A program made the position numbers and the translations under genes. A stretch of DNA of 10,083 nucleotides from an uncultured Bilophila sp. (lineage in GTDB: Bacteria; Desulfobacterota; Desulfovibrionia; Desulfovibrionales; Desulfovibrionaceae): positions 1 through 10,083 of the forward strand of contig CABKMN010000082.1 in NCBI GenBank assembly GCA_902373525.1, read 5' to 3'. Positions 1 to 5,991 of the stretch are shown here, one piece after another. Below the pieces are notes generated by a model. That model saw only the letters and a program-made list of their open reading frames with translations, ran no database searches and was not told the origin of the DNA. Position 1 is the first letter of the stretch; each line of letters starts with the position of its first letter.

Positions 1-34
1 CTTCAGAAAGTTTCTCCTTCCCCCCTCCAAACCT
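1..34 (+). repeat. Truncated right arm of a terminator-like hairpin, cut by the window edge
   Basis: From position 5 the sequence (AGAAAGTTTC, then a C/T-rich run and AAACC) closely matches the 3' arm of the perfect hairpin after feoB (10054-10083), with a two-base insertion and a two-base deletion. By analogy it is the loop and 3' half of a hairpin that ends a plus-strand gene lying to the left of the window. The left arm is not visible, so the fold itself is an inference. Confidence 0.5.
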
Positions 35-48
35 CCCCCTTTCCTCTT

Positions 49-80
49 CAAAGACTTTCGACGTTATCGAATCCCTGTTC
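49..80 (+). repeat. 32-base dispersed repeat, copy A
   Basis: This copy begins CAAAGACTTTCGAC and contains TATCGAATCCCT. It matches the reverse complement of 389-420 at 29 of 32 positions, differing only at positions 15, 16 and 29. Both copies lie about 20 bases beyond the 3' arm of a G-rich/C-rich hairpin and read away from it. The pair therefore looks like part of a larger 'terminator plus downstream tail' unit, here in two inverted copies, and not like the ends of a transposon. Its function is unknown. Confidence 0.7.
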
Positions 81-96
81 GCGGGGAGTTCGAGCG

Positions 97-133
97 AAAA
101 AAGCCTTCTCCGTTTCCGGGGAAGACTTTTTTT
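97..133. terminator. Intrinsic terminator, probably bidirectional
   Basis: An 8-bp stem, CTTCTCCG/CGGGGAAG (one G-U pair), closes a TTTC loop at 105-124. After one mismatch it extends through G103-C126 and six A-T pairs (97-102 with 127-132). Seven T's (127-133) follow on the plus strand and six A's precede it, so it could stop transcription in both directions. No gene in the window ends just before it. It probably backs up the hairpin at the left edge for the upstream plus-strand gene. Confidence 0.75.
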
Positions 134-388
134 GTGGGTAGGGAAAAATGAATAAAAAAGGTATGTTGAAGATGGTTCTTACATTGGAGACGCCGCCGTC
201 CCATCAGGCAGGGGCAGGGAAACGGCATCCGCCTTTCAAGCGACGTTACGGGGAAAAGTCCCCAACGTCCGTTTTCCCTTGAATCCCAAAGAAAAGCGCT
301 GCGGCAAGAACCGTCGTTTTCGTCCGTCCACCCCTTCCCACAAGACTCACCGGATGCAGATCAAACGTCCCTTCACGCGGAAAACCGG
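134..388. other. Intergenic stretch without a convincing gene
   Basis: I see no tRNA, riboswitch or recognisable coding sequence here. One stem-loop stands out at 242-269: GACGTT pairs with AACGTC and GGGGA with TCCCC around an AAAG loop, with a two-base bulge on the left side, followed by a short T-rich run (CGTTTTCCCTT). A 44-codon plus-strand frame (148-282) starts MNKKGMLKMVL but has only a poor ribosome site, loses coding character after about 15 residues, and runs through that hairpin, so I do not call it. A small RNA cannot be excluded from sequence alone. Confidence 0.45.
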
Positions 389-420
389 GAAGAGGGATTC
401 GATATGGTCGAAAGTCTTTG
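389..420 (-). repeat. 32-base dispersed repeat, copy B (inverted relative to copy A)
   Basis: Read on the minus strand, this stretch starts CAAAGACTTTCGAC and matches 49-80 at 29 of 32 positions. It lies 18 bases beyond the outer end of the 439-496 hairpin, on the side a minus-strand transcript would reach after that terminator. The intervening stretch is C/T-rich on the minus strand, as is the equivalent stretch before copy A. Confidence 0.7.
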
Positions 421-438
421 GTGGGAGAGAGGAAGGGG

Positions 439-496
439 TGTGGGGGAGGGGAGAGGGCCCCTTTCTCCAGAAAGGGGCCCTCTCCCCTCCCCCACA
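439..496 (-). terminator. Perfect 28-bp inverted repeat ending the lipoprotein gene
   Basis: Arms 439-466 and 469-496 are exact reverse complements with two unpaired bases between them, so in RNA the tip opens to a small loop. It starts four bases after the lipoprotein stop codon. On the minus strand the 5' arm is G-rich and the 3' arm C/T-rich, with no classical U-tract afterwards. The tip on that strand, CTTTCTGGAGAAAG, is identical to the tip of the hairpin after feoB, which marks a shared terminator or 3'-end family. Confidence 0.75.
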
Positions 497-500
497 TTTT

Positions 501-1097
501 CTACGGAACGATATTCCCCAGCACCGCGCCGAACTGGGCGAGGAGGGCGCTGTGGGCCCGCACCATCGAAGTGATGTCGGGACCGGCTGCCGTGCGCTGA
601 ACGAAGCGGCCCGAGCGGATTTCGTCTCCGATTTCGTTGACGAGCGTCCAGCCCGCGTCGAGCACGACGTCGCCGCCGGGCGCGCCGTCGAAACGGGCGA
701 TGTCCACGGCGATGCGCCATTGCGGCTGCTGCGGCGAACGCATGGGGAAGGCCAACCCCTTGCGCGGAGCCAGAGAGGCGGAAACGGCGTCGCAGAGCAC
801 GCGGGTCACGCCCTCACCGAAGGGCTCGCTCCAGTGGTTGAATTCTTCCAGCCTGACCTTCACCTGATTGCCGTCGCGTACGAAAATCTGCGGCCTGTCG
901 AGATAGCCCGGAATGGTCACGGGGCCGATGGCCACGCGCGGGCCGACGGCGGCCTCATGCCCCGGCTCGGCGGCGTTCTCGGCGGGCGAGGAAAGCATAT
1001 AGAAGTCGGGACGCGGGCTGCGTCCGACCGAACAGCCGCCCGCCGCCAGCAGAGACAGCGCCAGCAGGGCCGTCAACAGAGAGAATCGTTTGTTCAT
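501..1097 (-). CDS. ABC-type transport auxiliary lipoprotein (PqiC/ABC_trans_aux family)
   Basis: This encodes a 198-residue predicted outer-membrane lipoprotein. Residues 1-21 form a lipoprotein signal peptide (MNKR, then a Leu/Ala-rich core) ending in AAGGC, with the lipidated Cys at 22 and Ser at +2, which favours outer-membrane sorting. The mature start, PRPDFYMLSS, matches the opening of the ABC_trans_aux (PF03886) family. Members such as PqiC act with MCE proteins to move lipids across the periplasm. The ATG overlaps the stop of the upstream regulator as ATGA, and AAAGGG plus AAAAGGA lie just upstream of it. Its natural partner should be the MCE/MlaEF operon at 2408-5360, from which it is separated by the regulator and exporter genes. 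A strong hairpin follows the stop. The family call is from pattern recognition, not a search. Confidence 0.85.
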   Translation of the reverse strand: MNKRFSLLTALLALSLLAAGGCSVGRSPRPDFYMLSSPAENAAEPGHEAAVGPRVAIGPVTIPGYLDRPQIFVRDGNQVKVRLEEFNHWSEPFGEGVTRVLCDAVSASLAPRKGLAFPMRSPQQPQWRIAVDIARFDGAPGGDVVLDAGWTLVNEIGDEIRSGRFVQRTAAGPDITSMVRAHSALLAQFGAVLGNIVP

Positions 1098-1666
1098 AGC
1101 GCCCTTTGTCCTTTTGATGAATAATACATGACCATGCTCATGCGGCACGGCGCGTCGCCGCCGTTCGCGTAGGTATGGGGCCGATCCGCCTTGAAATGGA
1201 TGGCGTCCCCTTCCCGGATCGTCCGGCTTTCGCCGTCCAGAATGACGGTCAACGCGCCGGAAAAGACGGTGACGTATTCCTGCGTCCCTTCCTGATGCGG
1301 CGCCCCCTCGAAACGCGCTCCCGGATCGAGCTCCACCGTGAACATCTCGAACTTCCGCGAAGTGTCGAACGGAAACAGCGGGTACATCCGGTACCTTCCG
1401 TTGTCCTCCGTGAACGGCTCCACGCCGGAACGCTCCACCAGCTCGACGTCCGTTTCGGGCTTCGCCAGAAGCGCCATGAACGAAATCTTCAATCCGTAGG
1501 ATATCTTCCAGAGTGTCGAAACGGTCGGGCTGGTCTCGCCGCGCTCGATCTGACCGAGCATGCTCTTGCTGACGCCGGAACACTGCGCCACGGCGTCGAG
1601 GCTGAGCTTGCGTTCCTTGCGGAGCCGTTTCAGATTGTCCGCCACGAGTTGGCTGATGTTTTCCAT
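1094..1666 (-). CDS. XRE-type helix-turn-helix transcriptional regulator with C-terminal cupin domain
   Basis: The protein has 190 residues. Residues 9-63 form an XRE/HTH_3 DNA-binding domain (VADNLKRLRKERKLSLDAVA, then SGVSKSMLGQIERG). Residues about 108-182 form a cupin barrel with GAPHQEGTQEY (H124, E130) and GDAIHFKADRPHTYAN (H164, N168), probably the effector or metal pocket. This architecture is common in regulators of amino-acid export, catabolism or polyamine genes. I chose the ATG at 1666, where the domain begins. An upstream ATG at 1777 would add 37 residues unlike the family and run into the divergent gene. GGGAT upstream is a modest ribosome site. It is divergent from the exporter at 1744, which it probably controls, and it overlaps the lipoprotein gene by ATGA. 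The last residues (SSKGQRAL) are encoded across that gene's ribosome site. The ligand cannot be told from sequence. Confidence 0.9.
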   Translation of the reverse strand: MENISQLVADNLKRLRKERKLSLDAVAQCSGVSKSMLGQIERGETSPTVSTLWKISYGLKISFMALLAKPETDVELVERSGVEPFTEDNGRYRMYPLFPFDTSRKFEMFTVELDPGARFEGAPHQEGTQEYVTVFSGALTVILDGESRTIREGDAIHFKADRPHTYANGGDAPCRMSMVMYYSSKGQRAL

Positions 1667-1686
1667 GGGCACTATCCCGGTTCCGA

Positions 1687-1734
1687 TTGACAATATAACG
1701 CACAAAACATACGCTATGCTGCATACACAAGGAG
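1687..1734 (+). promoter_or_regulatory. Promoter and ribosome site for the LysE-type exporter
   Basis: A perfect -35 box TTGACA (1687-1692), a 17-base spacer and a -10 of TACGCT (1710-1715) lie 28 bases before the ATG. AAGGAG at 1729-1734 sits nine bases before the start codon at 1744. The 77-base gap to the divergent regulator must also hold that gene's promoter. TATATT on the minus strand (1692-1697) is a possible -10 there, but I see no good -35 for it. Confidence 0.7.
1715..1725. promoter_or_regulatory. Possible operator of the HTH-cupin regulator
   Basis: TATGC-T-GCATA is a perfect 11-base palindrome. It overlaps the end of the -10 box and lies where the exporter transcript should begin. 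The pentamer CATAC also occurs twice, at 1709-1713 and 1722-1726. A regulator bound here would block the exporter promoter. Only the position and symmetry support this. Confidence 0.4.
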
Positions 1735-1743
1735 CATTGCCGT

Positions 1744-2322
1744 ATGGAGTCGTTCGCCGCGTTTCTTTCCTATTCATTCGTGACCGCGTTTACCCCCGGA
1801 CCCAACAACATCATGGCCCTGTCCTGCGCCGGAGCGTACGGCCTGCGGAAAGGATTCCGGTTCTGCTTCGGCGTCTGCCTCGGCATGTTGGGCGTCCTGA
1901 GCGCGTGCGCGGCGCTCGGAGCGGTCCTGTTCCGCCTGCTGCCGGAGGTGGAGCCCGTCATGCGGGGCATCGGGGCGGCCTACCTGCTCTGGCTGGCGTG
2001 GTCCGTGTTTCGGTCGGAGACCGGTGAGGCCGAAGAACGGCCCGCCGGGGGCATCCTGACCGGGATGCTGCTGCAATTCGTCAATCCCAAGTTTATCCTG
2101 TACGGGATAACGGCCTTTTCGTCCTTCGTGCTGCCCTATGACGACTCGGCGCCGACGCTGTCCTGCGCCGTTGCGGGCCTTGCCGTCATCGGGTTCTCGG
2201 GAAGCTGCTGCTGGGCGATGTTCGGGGCCGTGTTCCGGCGTTTTTTCCGGGAACACCACACGCTTGCCGGAAGCCTCATGGCCCTGTCGCTCGTCGGATG
2301 CGCCGCCTCCCTCTACCTGTAA
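1744..2322 (+). CDS. LysE/RhtB-family amino-acid exporter
   Basis: This encodes a 192-residue inner-membrane protein, close to the usual 195-215 of the family. It carries the N-terminal signature TPGPNN at residues 17-22, followed by a Gly-rich pair of membrane segments (GVCLGMLGVLSACAALGAVL), a YLLWLAW segment near residue 80, the central LLQFVNPKFILYG motif near 120, and two C-terminal segments. About five to six membrane spans are expected. Family members export amino acids or related metabolites by proton exchange; the substrate is not predictable here. It has its own strong promoter and AAGGAG ribosome site and is divergent from an HTH-cupin regulator, a common pairing for inducible exporters. 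It converges with the MCE gene ending at 2408. Confidence 0.9.
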   Translation: MESFAAFLSYSFVTAFTPGPNNIMALSCAGAYGLRKGFRFCFGVCLGMLGVLSACAALGAVLFRLLPEVEPVMRGIGAAYLLWLAWSVFRSETGEAEERPAGGILTGMLLQFVNPKFILYGITAFSSFVLPYDDSAPTLSCAVAGLAVIGFSGSCCWAMFGAVFRRFFREHHTLAGSLMALSLVGCAASLYL

Positions 2323-2340
2323 TTCCGGGCTGTTTCCGGT

Positions 2341-2380
2341 TCGGCGGAGAAGGGGTTCCGCCGACGGTCCCTTGCGGGAC
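2341..2380. terminator. Two stem-loops between convergent genes
   Basis: TCGGCGGA (2341-2348) pairs perfectly with TCCGCCGA (2357-2364) around an 8-base loop, and GTCCC (2367-2371) pairs with GGGAC (2376-2380) around TTGC. They lie between the exporter stop (2322) and the MCE gene stop (2408). Neither has a T-tract on either strand and neither belongs to the CTTTCTGGAGAAAG family. A role in ending transcription from both sides is plausible but unproven. Confidence 0.4.
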
Positions 2381-2407
2381 GCCCCGGAAGCCCTTCCCCG
2401 TCGGACG

Positions 2408-3394
2408 CTATTGCAGCTTTTCCTTGCCCCGGATCAGGGATTCGGGGTTGCGTTCCAGCGTGTTGGCGAGGACGCGGACGGCGCGCGCGGCCTCGGACAC
2501 TTCGCGGAGGGCCTGATTCAGTTCGATGACCGTGGTGCTGTTCTTGTTGACCACGCCCCGGGCCGAGGTGACGGTCTGTTCGGCCTGCCGGGCCACGGCG
2601 TCGAGGCTTCGGAGGACCTGCACGGCCTGCGCCAGCGTGTCGGAGAGCTGGCGGTCGGCGTTCCGCGCCAGTTTGGCGTAGGGATCGGCAAGGTGGCGGA
2701 GGCTTTCCAGCGTCTTGTCCACGCTGGCCCCCACTTCCTGAATCTGGATCAACAGCTTGTCCACATGGTCGATCATCTGATCGGCGTTGGCGGTGTCGAG
2801 CACGCTCTTGAGGCTGTCCGTGATGTCGAGCACGTTCTTGGTGATCTTCGAGAAGGGCAGGGACGTGAACTGCTGCCAGATGTTGTCGAGCTTGGACGGG
2901 ATGGTCGGGATTTCGGGCACTCCGTCGTAGTCCTTGGCCTTGTCGATGATGTAGGGAAGCTGGGTCTTGGGATAGAAATCCATTTCGATCATGAGCTGGC
3001 CGGTGAGCAGGCTCTGGGTGGCGAGCGTCGCGCGCAGGCCGTGGGCGACCAGCCTGTCGAGATATTCCTGCGCGTTGTCGTCATCCACCTCGTCGTCGAT
3101 GAAGGTTTCGGCGGATTTGTTTTTGGTCAGCTCGATGAATACGGGGGTCTGGAAGACCATTTTCCCGAGATCGCCCGTAAGCCGGATTTCCGTGACCCGG
3201 CCCACCGGGACGCCCCGGAACATGACCGGCGAACCCACGGAAAGGCCGCTGATGGAGCCCTCGAAAAAGAGCACGTAGCGGCTTGAGCTCTGGAACAGCT
3301 TGCCGGAACCGAAAACGGCGATGGCGAGCACCAGCAGCGCGAGCGCGCCGACCACGAAGGCGCCGATGAGGGTTTTGTTGGCGGACTTGCTCAT
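2408..3394 (-). CDS. mlaD: MCE-family lipid-transport protein (MlaD-like position, PqiB-like domain)
   Basis: This encodes a 328-residue protein with an N-terminal signal anchor (about residues 9-29) and one MCE domain in the periplasm (about 40-140). The domain opens with FFEGSISGLSVGSPVMFRGV and includes GLRATLATQSLLTGQLMIEM. The GLRA-x-SLLTG form is more like PqiB/LetB domains than E. coli MlaD. After residue about 160 the protein is polar and helix-forming with heptad-like hydrophobic spacing, typical of MCE tails that assemble as a hexameric coiled tube. MCE proteins form the periplasmic channel of lipid ABC transporters. The start (3394) overlaps the mlaF stop as ATGA, with AAAGGA eight bases upstream. 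Unusually, the expected auxiliary lipoprotein does not follow directly; it lies at 501-1097. The symbol reflects operon position, not proven orthology. Confidence 0.88.
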   Translation of the reverse strand: MSKSANKTLIGAFVVGALALLVLAIAVFGSGKLFQSSSRYVLFFEGSISGLSVGSPVMFRGVPVGRVTEIRLTGDLGKMVFQTPVFIELTKNKSAETFIDDEVDDDNAQEYLDRLVAHGLRATLATQSLLTGQLMIEMDFYPKTQLPYIIDKAKDYDGVPEIPTIPSKLDNIWQQFTSLPFSKITKNVLDITDSLKSVLDTANADQMIDHVDKLLIQIQEVGASVDKTLESLRHLADPYAKLARNADRQLSDTLAQAVQVLRSLDAVARQAEQTVTSARGVVNKNSTTVIELNQALREVSEAARAVRVLANTLERNPESLIRGKEKLQ

Positions 3395-4182
3395 GAACGG
3401 TATCCTTTGGAGGTCGCGGAACAGGATTCGGTCTTGCCCCGGTTCAGGAAGCGGACGATGTCGGGATGCGCCGGGTCGCAGCGCAGGACATGCGGGTCGC
3501 CGCCGGTGATCATGGTATGGGTCGTCGCGTCGAGGAACACGCTGTTGTTCCCGATGGTGAAGATGCTGTCCAGATCGTGCGTGACGACCACCACGGTCAT
3601 GCCCATGTTTTCCTTGAGCTGGAGGATCAGCTCGTCGAGCAGGGCGGCGCTGACGGGGTCGAGGCCCGCCGAGGGCTCGTCGAAAAAGACGATTTCGGGA
3701 TCGAGGGCGAGGGCGCGGGCCAGCCCGGCGCGTTTGCGCATGCCGCCGCTGATTTCGGAGGGGTAGTAGTCCTCGAATCCGGCGAGGCCGACGAGCGCGA
3801 GCTTGAGGGAGGTCTGTTCCCGGATTTCGGCGCGCGAAAGTCCGGTATAGCGCTGGAGGGGCAGGGCCACGTTTTCGGCGAGGGTCATGGAGCTCCACAG
3901 CGCGCCGCTCTGGAAGAGCAGGCCCACGCCGCCGAGCAGCTTTTGCCGTTCGTCCTCGGAACCGGCCCAGAAGTCCTCGCCCCGGTAGAGCACCTGCCCC
4001 TTGACGGGCGGGAGCAGGCCCACGAGGACGCGCAGGAGCGAGCTTTTGCCGCAGCCGCTCGGCCCCATGATGATGAATACGTCCTGCCGGTTGATCGTGA
4101 AGTTGAGGTTCCCCTGCACGACATAGCTGCCGTAGCCGACCGTGAGGTCCCGCGCCTCGATGATGGGTGTGGCGGTGTTCAT
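3391..4182 (-). CDS. mlaF: Lipid ABC transporter ATP-binding protein MlaF
   Basis: This 263-residue ABC ATPase should power the MlaE permease at the cytoplasmic face. All motifs are intact: Walker A GPSGCGKSS (40-48), Q-loop Gln91 within LLFQSGALWSSMT (typical of the Mla/Ttg2 group), signature ISGGM (144-148), Walker B IVFFDEP (164-170) with the following SAGLDP, and the H-loop His202 in THD. The length is normal for the family. Its ATG overlaps the mlaE stop (4179-4182) and its stop overlaps the MCE start (3391-3394), both as ATGA. There is no clear ribosome site before the ATG, so translation is probably coupled to mlaE. The C-terminal 20 residues (about TESCSATSKGYRS) are polar and lie beyond the catalytic fold. 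Confidence 0.93.
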   Translation of the reverse strand: MNTATPIIEARDLTVGYGSYVVQGNLNFTINRQDVFIIMGPSGCGKSSLLRVLVGLLPPVKGQVLYRGEDFWAGSEDERQKLLGGVGLLFQSGALWSSMTLAENVALPLQRYTGLSRAEIREQTSLKLALVGLAGFEDYYPSEISGGMRKRAGLARALALDPEIVFFDEPSAGLDPVSAALLDELILQLKENMGMTVVVVTHDLDSIFTIGNNSVFLDATTHTMITGGDPHVLRCDPAHPDIVRFLNRGKTESCSATSKGYRS

Positions 4183-5360
4183 ATCTTGAGGATGTTGCAG
4201 AGGATGGTGAGGACCGCCGTGGACAGCACGATGCCTACGATGGAAAAGACCACGGCCGAGGTGGTGGCCTTGCCGACGGCTTCGGCGTTGCGTCCGCAGC
4301 GCAGGCCCTGATAGCAGCCGGTGATGGCGATGAGCAGCCCGTAGACCGCGCCGTGGACCATGCCCACCCAGAGGTTGTTCAGGCTGAAGCCTTTTTGGGT
4401 AAAGGTGTAGTATTCCATCGGATCGAGGCCGAGCACGCCGACGCCCACGGCGAACCCGCCCATGATGCCCATGAAGTCCGAATAGAGCACGAGCAGCGGG
4501 GTCATGGCCGTGAGGGCCAGCAGGCGGGGCATGACGAGGTAGTCGGAAGGGGCCACGCCGAGCGTGGTCAGGGCGTCGATCTCCTCGTTGACCTGCATGG
4601 TGCCGATGACGGCGGCGTAGGACGCGCCCGTGCGCCCGGCAAGGATGATGCCGGTCATGATCGCGCCCATGATGCGGGTCATGCCCACGGCCACGAGGCT
4701 GGAAACGTAGATTTCCGCGCCGAACATGCTGAGCTGGATGACGCCTACGAAGGCGAGGATCAGGCCCACGAGCAGGCTGATGAGCGAAACGATGGGCAGG
4801 GCTTCGATGCCGGTTTCCTGTACGGCCAGCCAGACGTTCGAGGCGGTGCAGGAGGAACGGCCCCGGAGCAGTCTGCCGAAGCTGAGGACCAGCTCGCCCA
4901 GAAATTCGAGAACGTCGCGGAACGTTTTGGGAAAGGCCAGCGCGGCGGCGCCGACGCGTTCGAAGAGGGAGGCATCGTGCTTCTTGCGCTGCGCCGCGGT
5001 GTTCGGCGGCACGGCGAGGGCCAGCCCGGTGAGGTTGCGGACGCCTTCGGGCAGGCCGGAGTCGTCGAGTTCGACGCCGCGTTCCTTGGCCAGCGTGACG
5101 AGCCGGGTGGTGACCACGAGCACGCCGCTGTCCCAGTCGCCGAAGCCGTCGGCGGAAAGCTCGACCTTGTCCACGCTCCTTGCGTCGATGGCCTGTTCCG
5201 CCTTGCGCAGCGCCTCGTCGCGCGCGGCGAGGAAGCCGGGGCCGAGATGGTCCCGCTTCCAGTCGCCGCCGAACACGACGCGCAGGACGCCGTCCCGGCT
5301 TTCGGCGCGGAGCGCGCCGGGGGACGGCGTCCTGTCGGATGGTTTGGCTTCGGGAGTCAT
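4179..5360 (-). CDS. mlaE: Lipid ABC transporter permease MlaE with fused N-terminal STAS (MlaB-like) domain
   Basis: The protein has 393 residues, about 130 longer than E. coli MlaE. Residues about 20-116 resemble a STAS domain: alternating strands and helices, with the WDSG segment at 76-79 where STAS proteins carry their conserved D-S helix start. In E. coli this role belongs to the separate MlaB, which binds MlaF. Residues about 145-393 are the MlaE permease with roughly five membrane segments. They carry the hallmark AGRTGASYAAVIGTMQVNEE, the LVMPR that follows, and a final GCYQGLRCGRNAEAVGKAT. It starts 2 bp after the grpE stop, without an obvious ribosome site of its own, and overlaps mlaF by ATGA. 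I infer one inner-membrane complex of MlaE, MlaF and the MCE protein, with lipid as substrate. Direction of transport is not readable from sequence. Confidence 0.92.
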   Translation of the reverse strand: MTPEAKPSDRTPSPGALRAESRDGVLRVVFGGDWKRDHLGPGFLAARDEALRKAEQAIDARSVDKVELSADGFGDWDSGVLVVTTRLVTLAKERGVELDDSGLPEGVRNLTGLALAVPPNTAAQRKKHDASLFERVGAAALAFPKTFRDVLEFLGELVLSFGRLLRGRSSCTASNVWLAVQETGIEALPIVSLISLLVGLILAFVGVIQLSMFGAEIYVSSLVAVGMTRIMGAIMTGIILAGRTGASYAAVIGTMQVNEEIDALTTLGVAPSDYLVMPRLLALTAMTPLLVLYSDFMGIMGGFAVGVGVLGLDPMEYYTFTQKGFSLNNLWVGMVHGAVYGLLIAITGCYQGLRCGRNAEAVGKATTSAVVFSIVGIVLSTAVLTILCNILKI

Positions 5361-5362
5361 CG

Positions 5363-5929
5363 TCAGGCGGGCTTGCGGCTGACGGAAACCTTGGCGGGAC
5401 GCAGCAGGCGATCCTTCAGGCGGTAGCCGCGCTGGTGCAGGGTGCTGACGAGGCCGGGGTCCATGTCGTCGCGGTCTTCATAGGAGACGGCTTCGTGGAC
5501 GTCGGGGTCGAAGGGCTCGCCCACTTCCCCGGCGACGTCGAAGCCGTGGTTCCTGAGCGCGTCGAGCAGGAGCTTCCGGGTCATGGTCACGCCGGTGAGC
5601 AGGCTTTGACAGGCCGCGTCGTTGCCGCCGTACTGGATGGCGAGGTCGAGGCTGTCCAGCGCGGGGAGCAGGTCCTTGAGCACGGGTTCGCTGGCGTAGC
5701 GCAGGCATTCGTCATGATCGCGCTGGAGCCGCTTCTTGAAATTTTCCATTTCCGCGAGGGCGCGGAGGCGGGCTTCGTCGGCTTCCGACTTCACCGTACA
5801 GGAAGGGCAGACCTCCTCGCGGCACTGTTCCTCAAGCGTTTTTTCCGGGGCCTGCGCCGCGTCCGCGGCGGCTTCCCCGTCGAAGCCGTTCTGTTCCATT
5901 TCGGTCCGGGAATCATGTGTATCGGTCAT
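5363..5929 (-). CDS. grpE: Nucleotide exchange factor GrpE
   Basis: GrpE is the cytosolic co-chaperone that releases ADP from DnaK. The 188-residue length is typical. An acidic, disordered N-terminus (1-45) leads into a coiled coil (about 50-90; RLRALAEMENFKKRLQRD), then the GrpE core: LLPALDSLDLAI, GVTMTRKLLLDAL, FDPDVHEAV, and the C-terminal strand region RGYRLKDRLLRPAKVSVS. The N-terminus carries C36, C41 and C44 (C-x4-C-x2-C), absent from E. coli GrpE. AAGGAG at 5935-5940 sits five bases before the ATG. Here the next gene is a lipid-transport permease only 2 bp away, while grpE is usually found beside dnaK. No CIRCE operator is visible upstream. Confidence 0.95.
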   Translation of the reverse strand: MTDTHDSRTEMEQNGFDGEAAADAAQAPEKTLEEQCREEVCPSCTVKSEADEARLRALAEMENFKKRLQRDHDECLRYASEPVLKDLLPALDSLDLAIQYGGNDAACQSLLTGVTMTRKLLLDALRNHGFDVAGEVGEPFDPDVHEAVSYEDRDDMDPGLVSTLHQRGYRLKDRLLRPAKVSVSRKPA

Positions 5930-5970
5930 GAGAACTCCTTACAGGCAGATTGGGCGGAGACGCCGCCTCC

Positions 5971-5986
5971 GTGGCGTTCCCGCCAC
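5971..5986 (-). other. Hairpin at the predicted 5' end of the grpE transcript
   Basis: GTGGCG pairs perfectly with CGCCAC around a four-base loop (5977-5980). The predicted transcription start of the grpE promoter falls at about 5985, so the stem would form at the very 5' end of the mRNA. A second GC stem (GGCGG with CCGCC, 5952-5967) follows before the ribosome site. Such structures can protect mRNA from decay, but the effect here is unknown. Confidence 0.4.
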
Positions 5987-5991
5987 TCATC

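Noticed and set aside
49..80. Possible tRNA remnant, because TCGAATCCC resembles part of a T-arm
   Set aside because: The preceding bases do not give the GTTCGA loop, no acceptor or anticodon stem is found, and the match to 389-420 explains the sequence better.
148..282. 44-codon plus-strand frame starting MNKKGMLKMVL
   Set aside because: It has only a poor ribosome site, low-complexity Lys-rich start, no family resemblance, and passes through the 242-269 hairpin.
1..500. The inverted 32-base copies as ends of a small transposon
   Set aside because: No transposase and no target duplication are seen, and each copy is linked to a hairpin; convergent terminator units explain the symmetry more simply.
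1667..1777. Longer regulator start at 1777 (37 extra residues)
   Set aside because: The extension would overlap the divergent exporter and its promoter and does not resemble the family.
2138..5426. Long plus-strand open frames opposite the MCE, mlaF and mlaE genes
   Set aside because: They show composition typical of antisense frames and no domains, and the minus-strand genes have full motifs and tight spacing.
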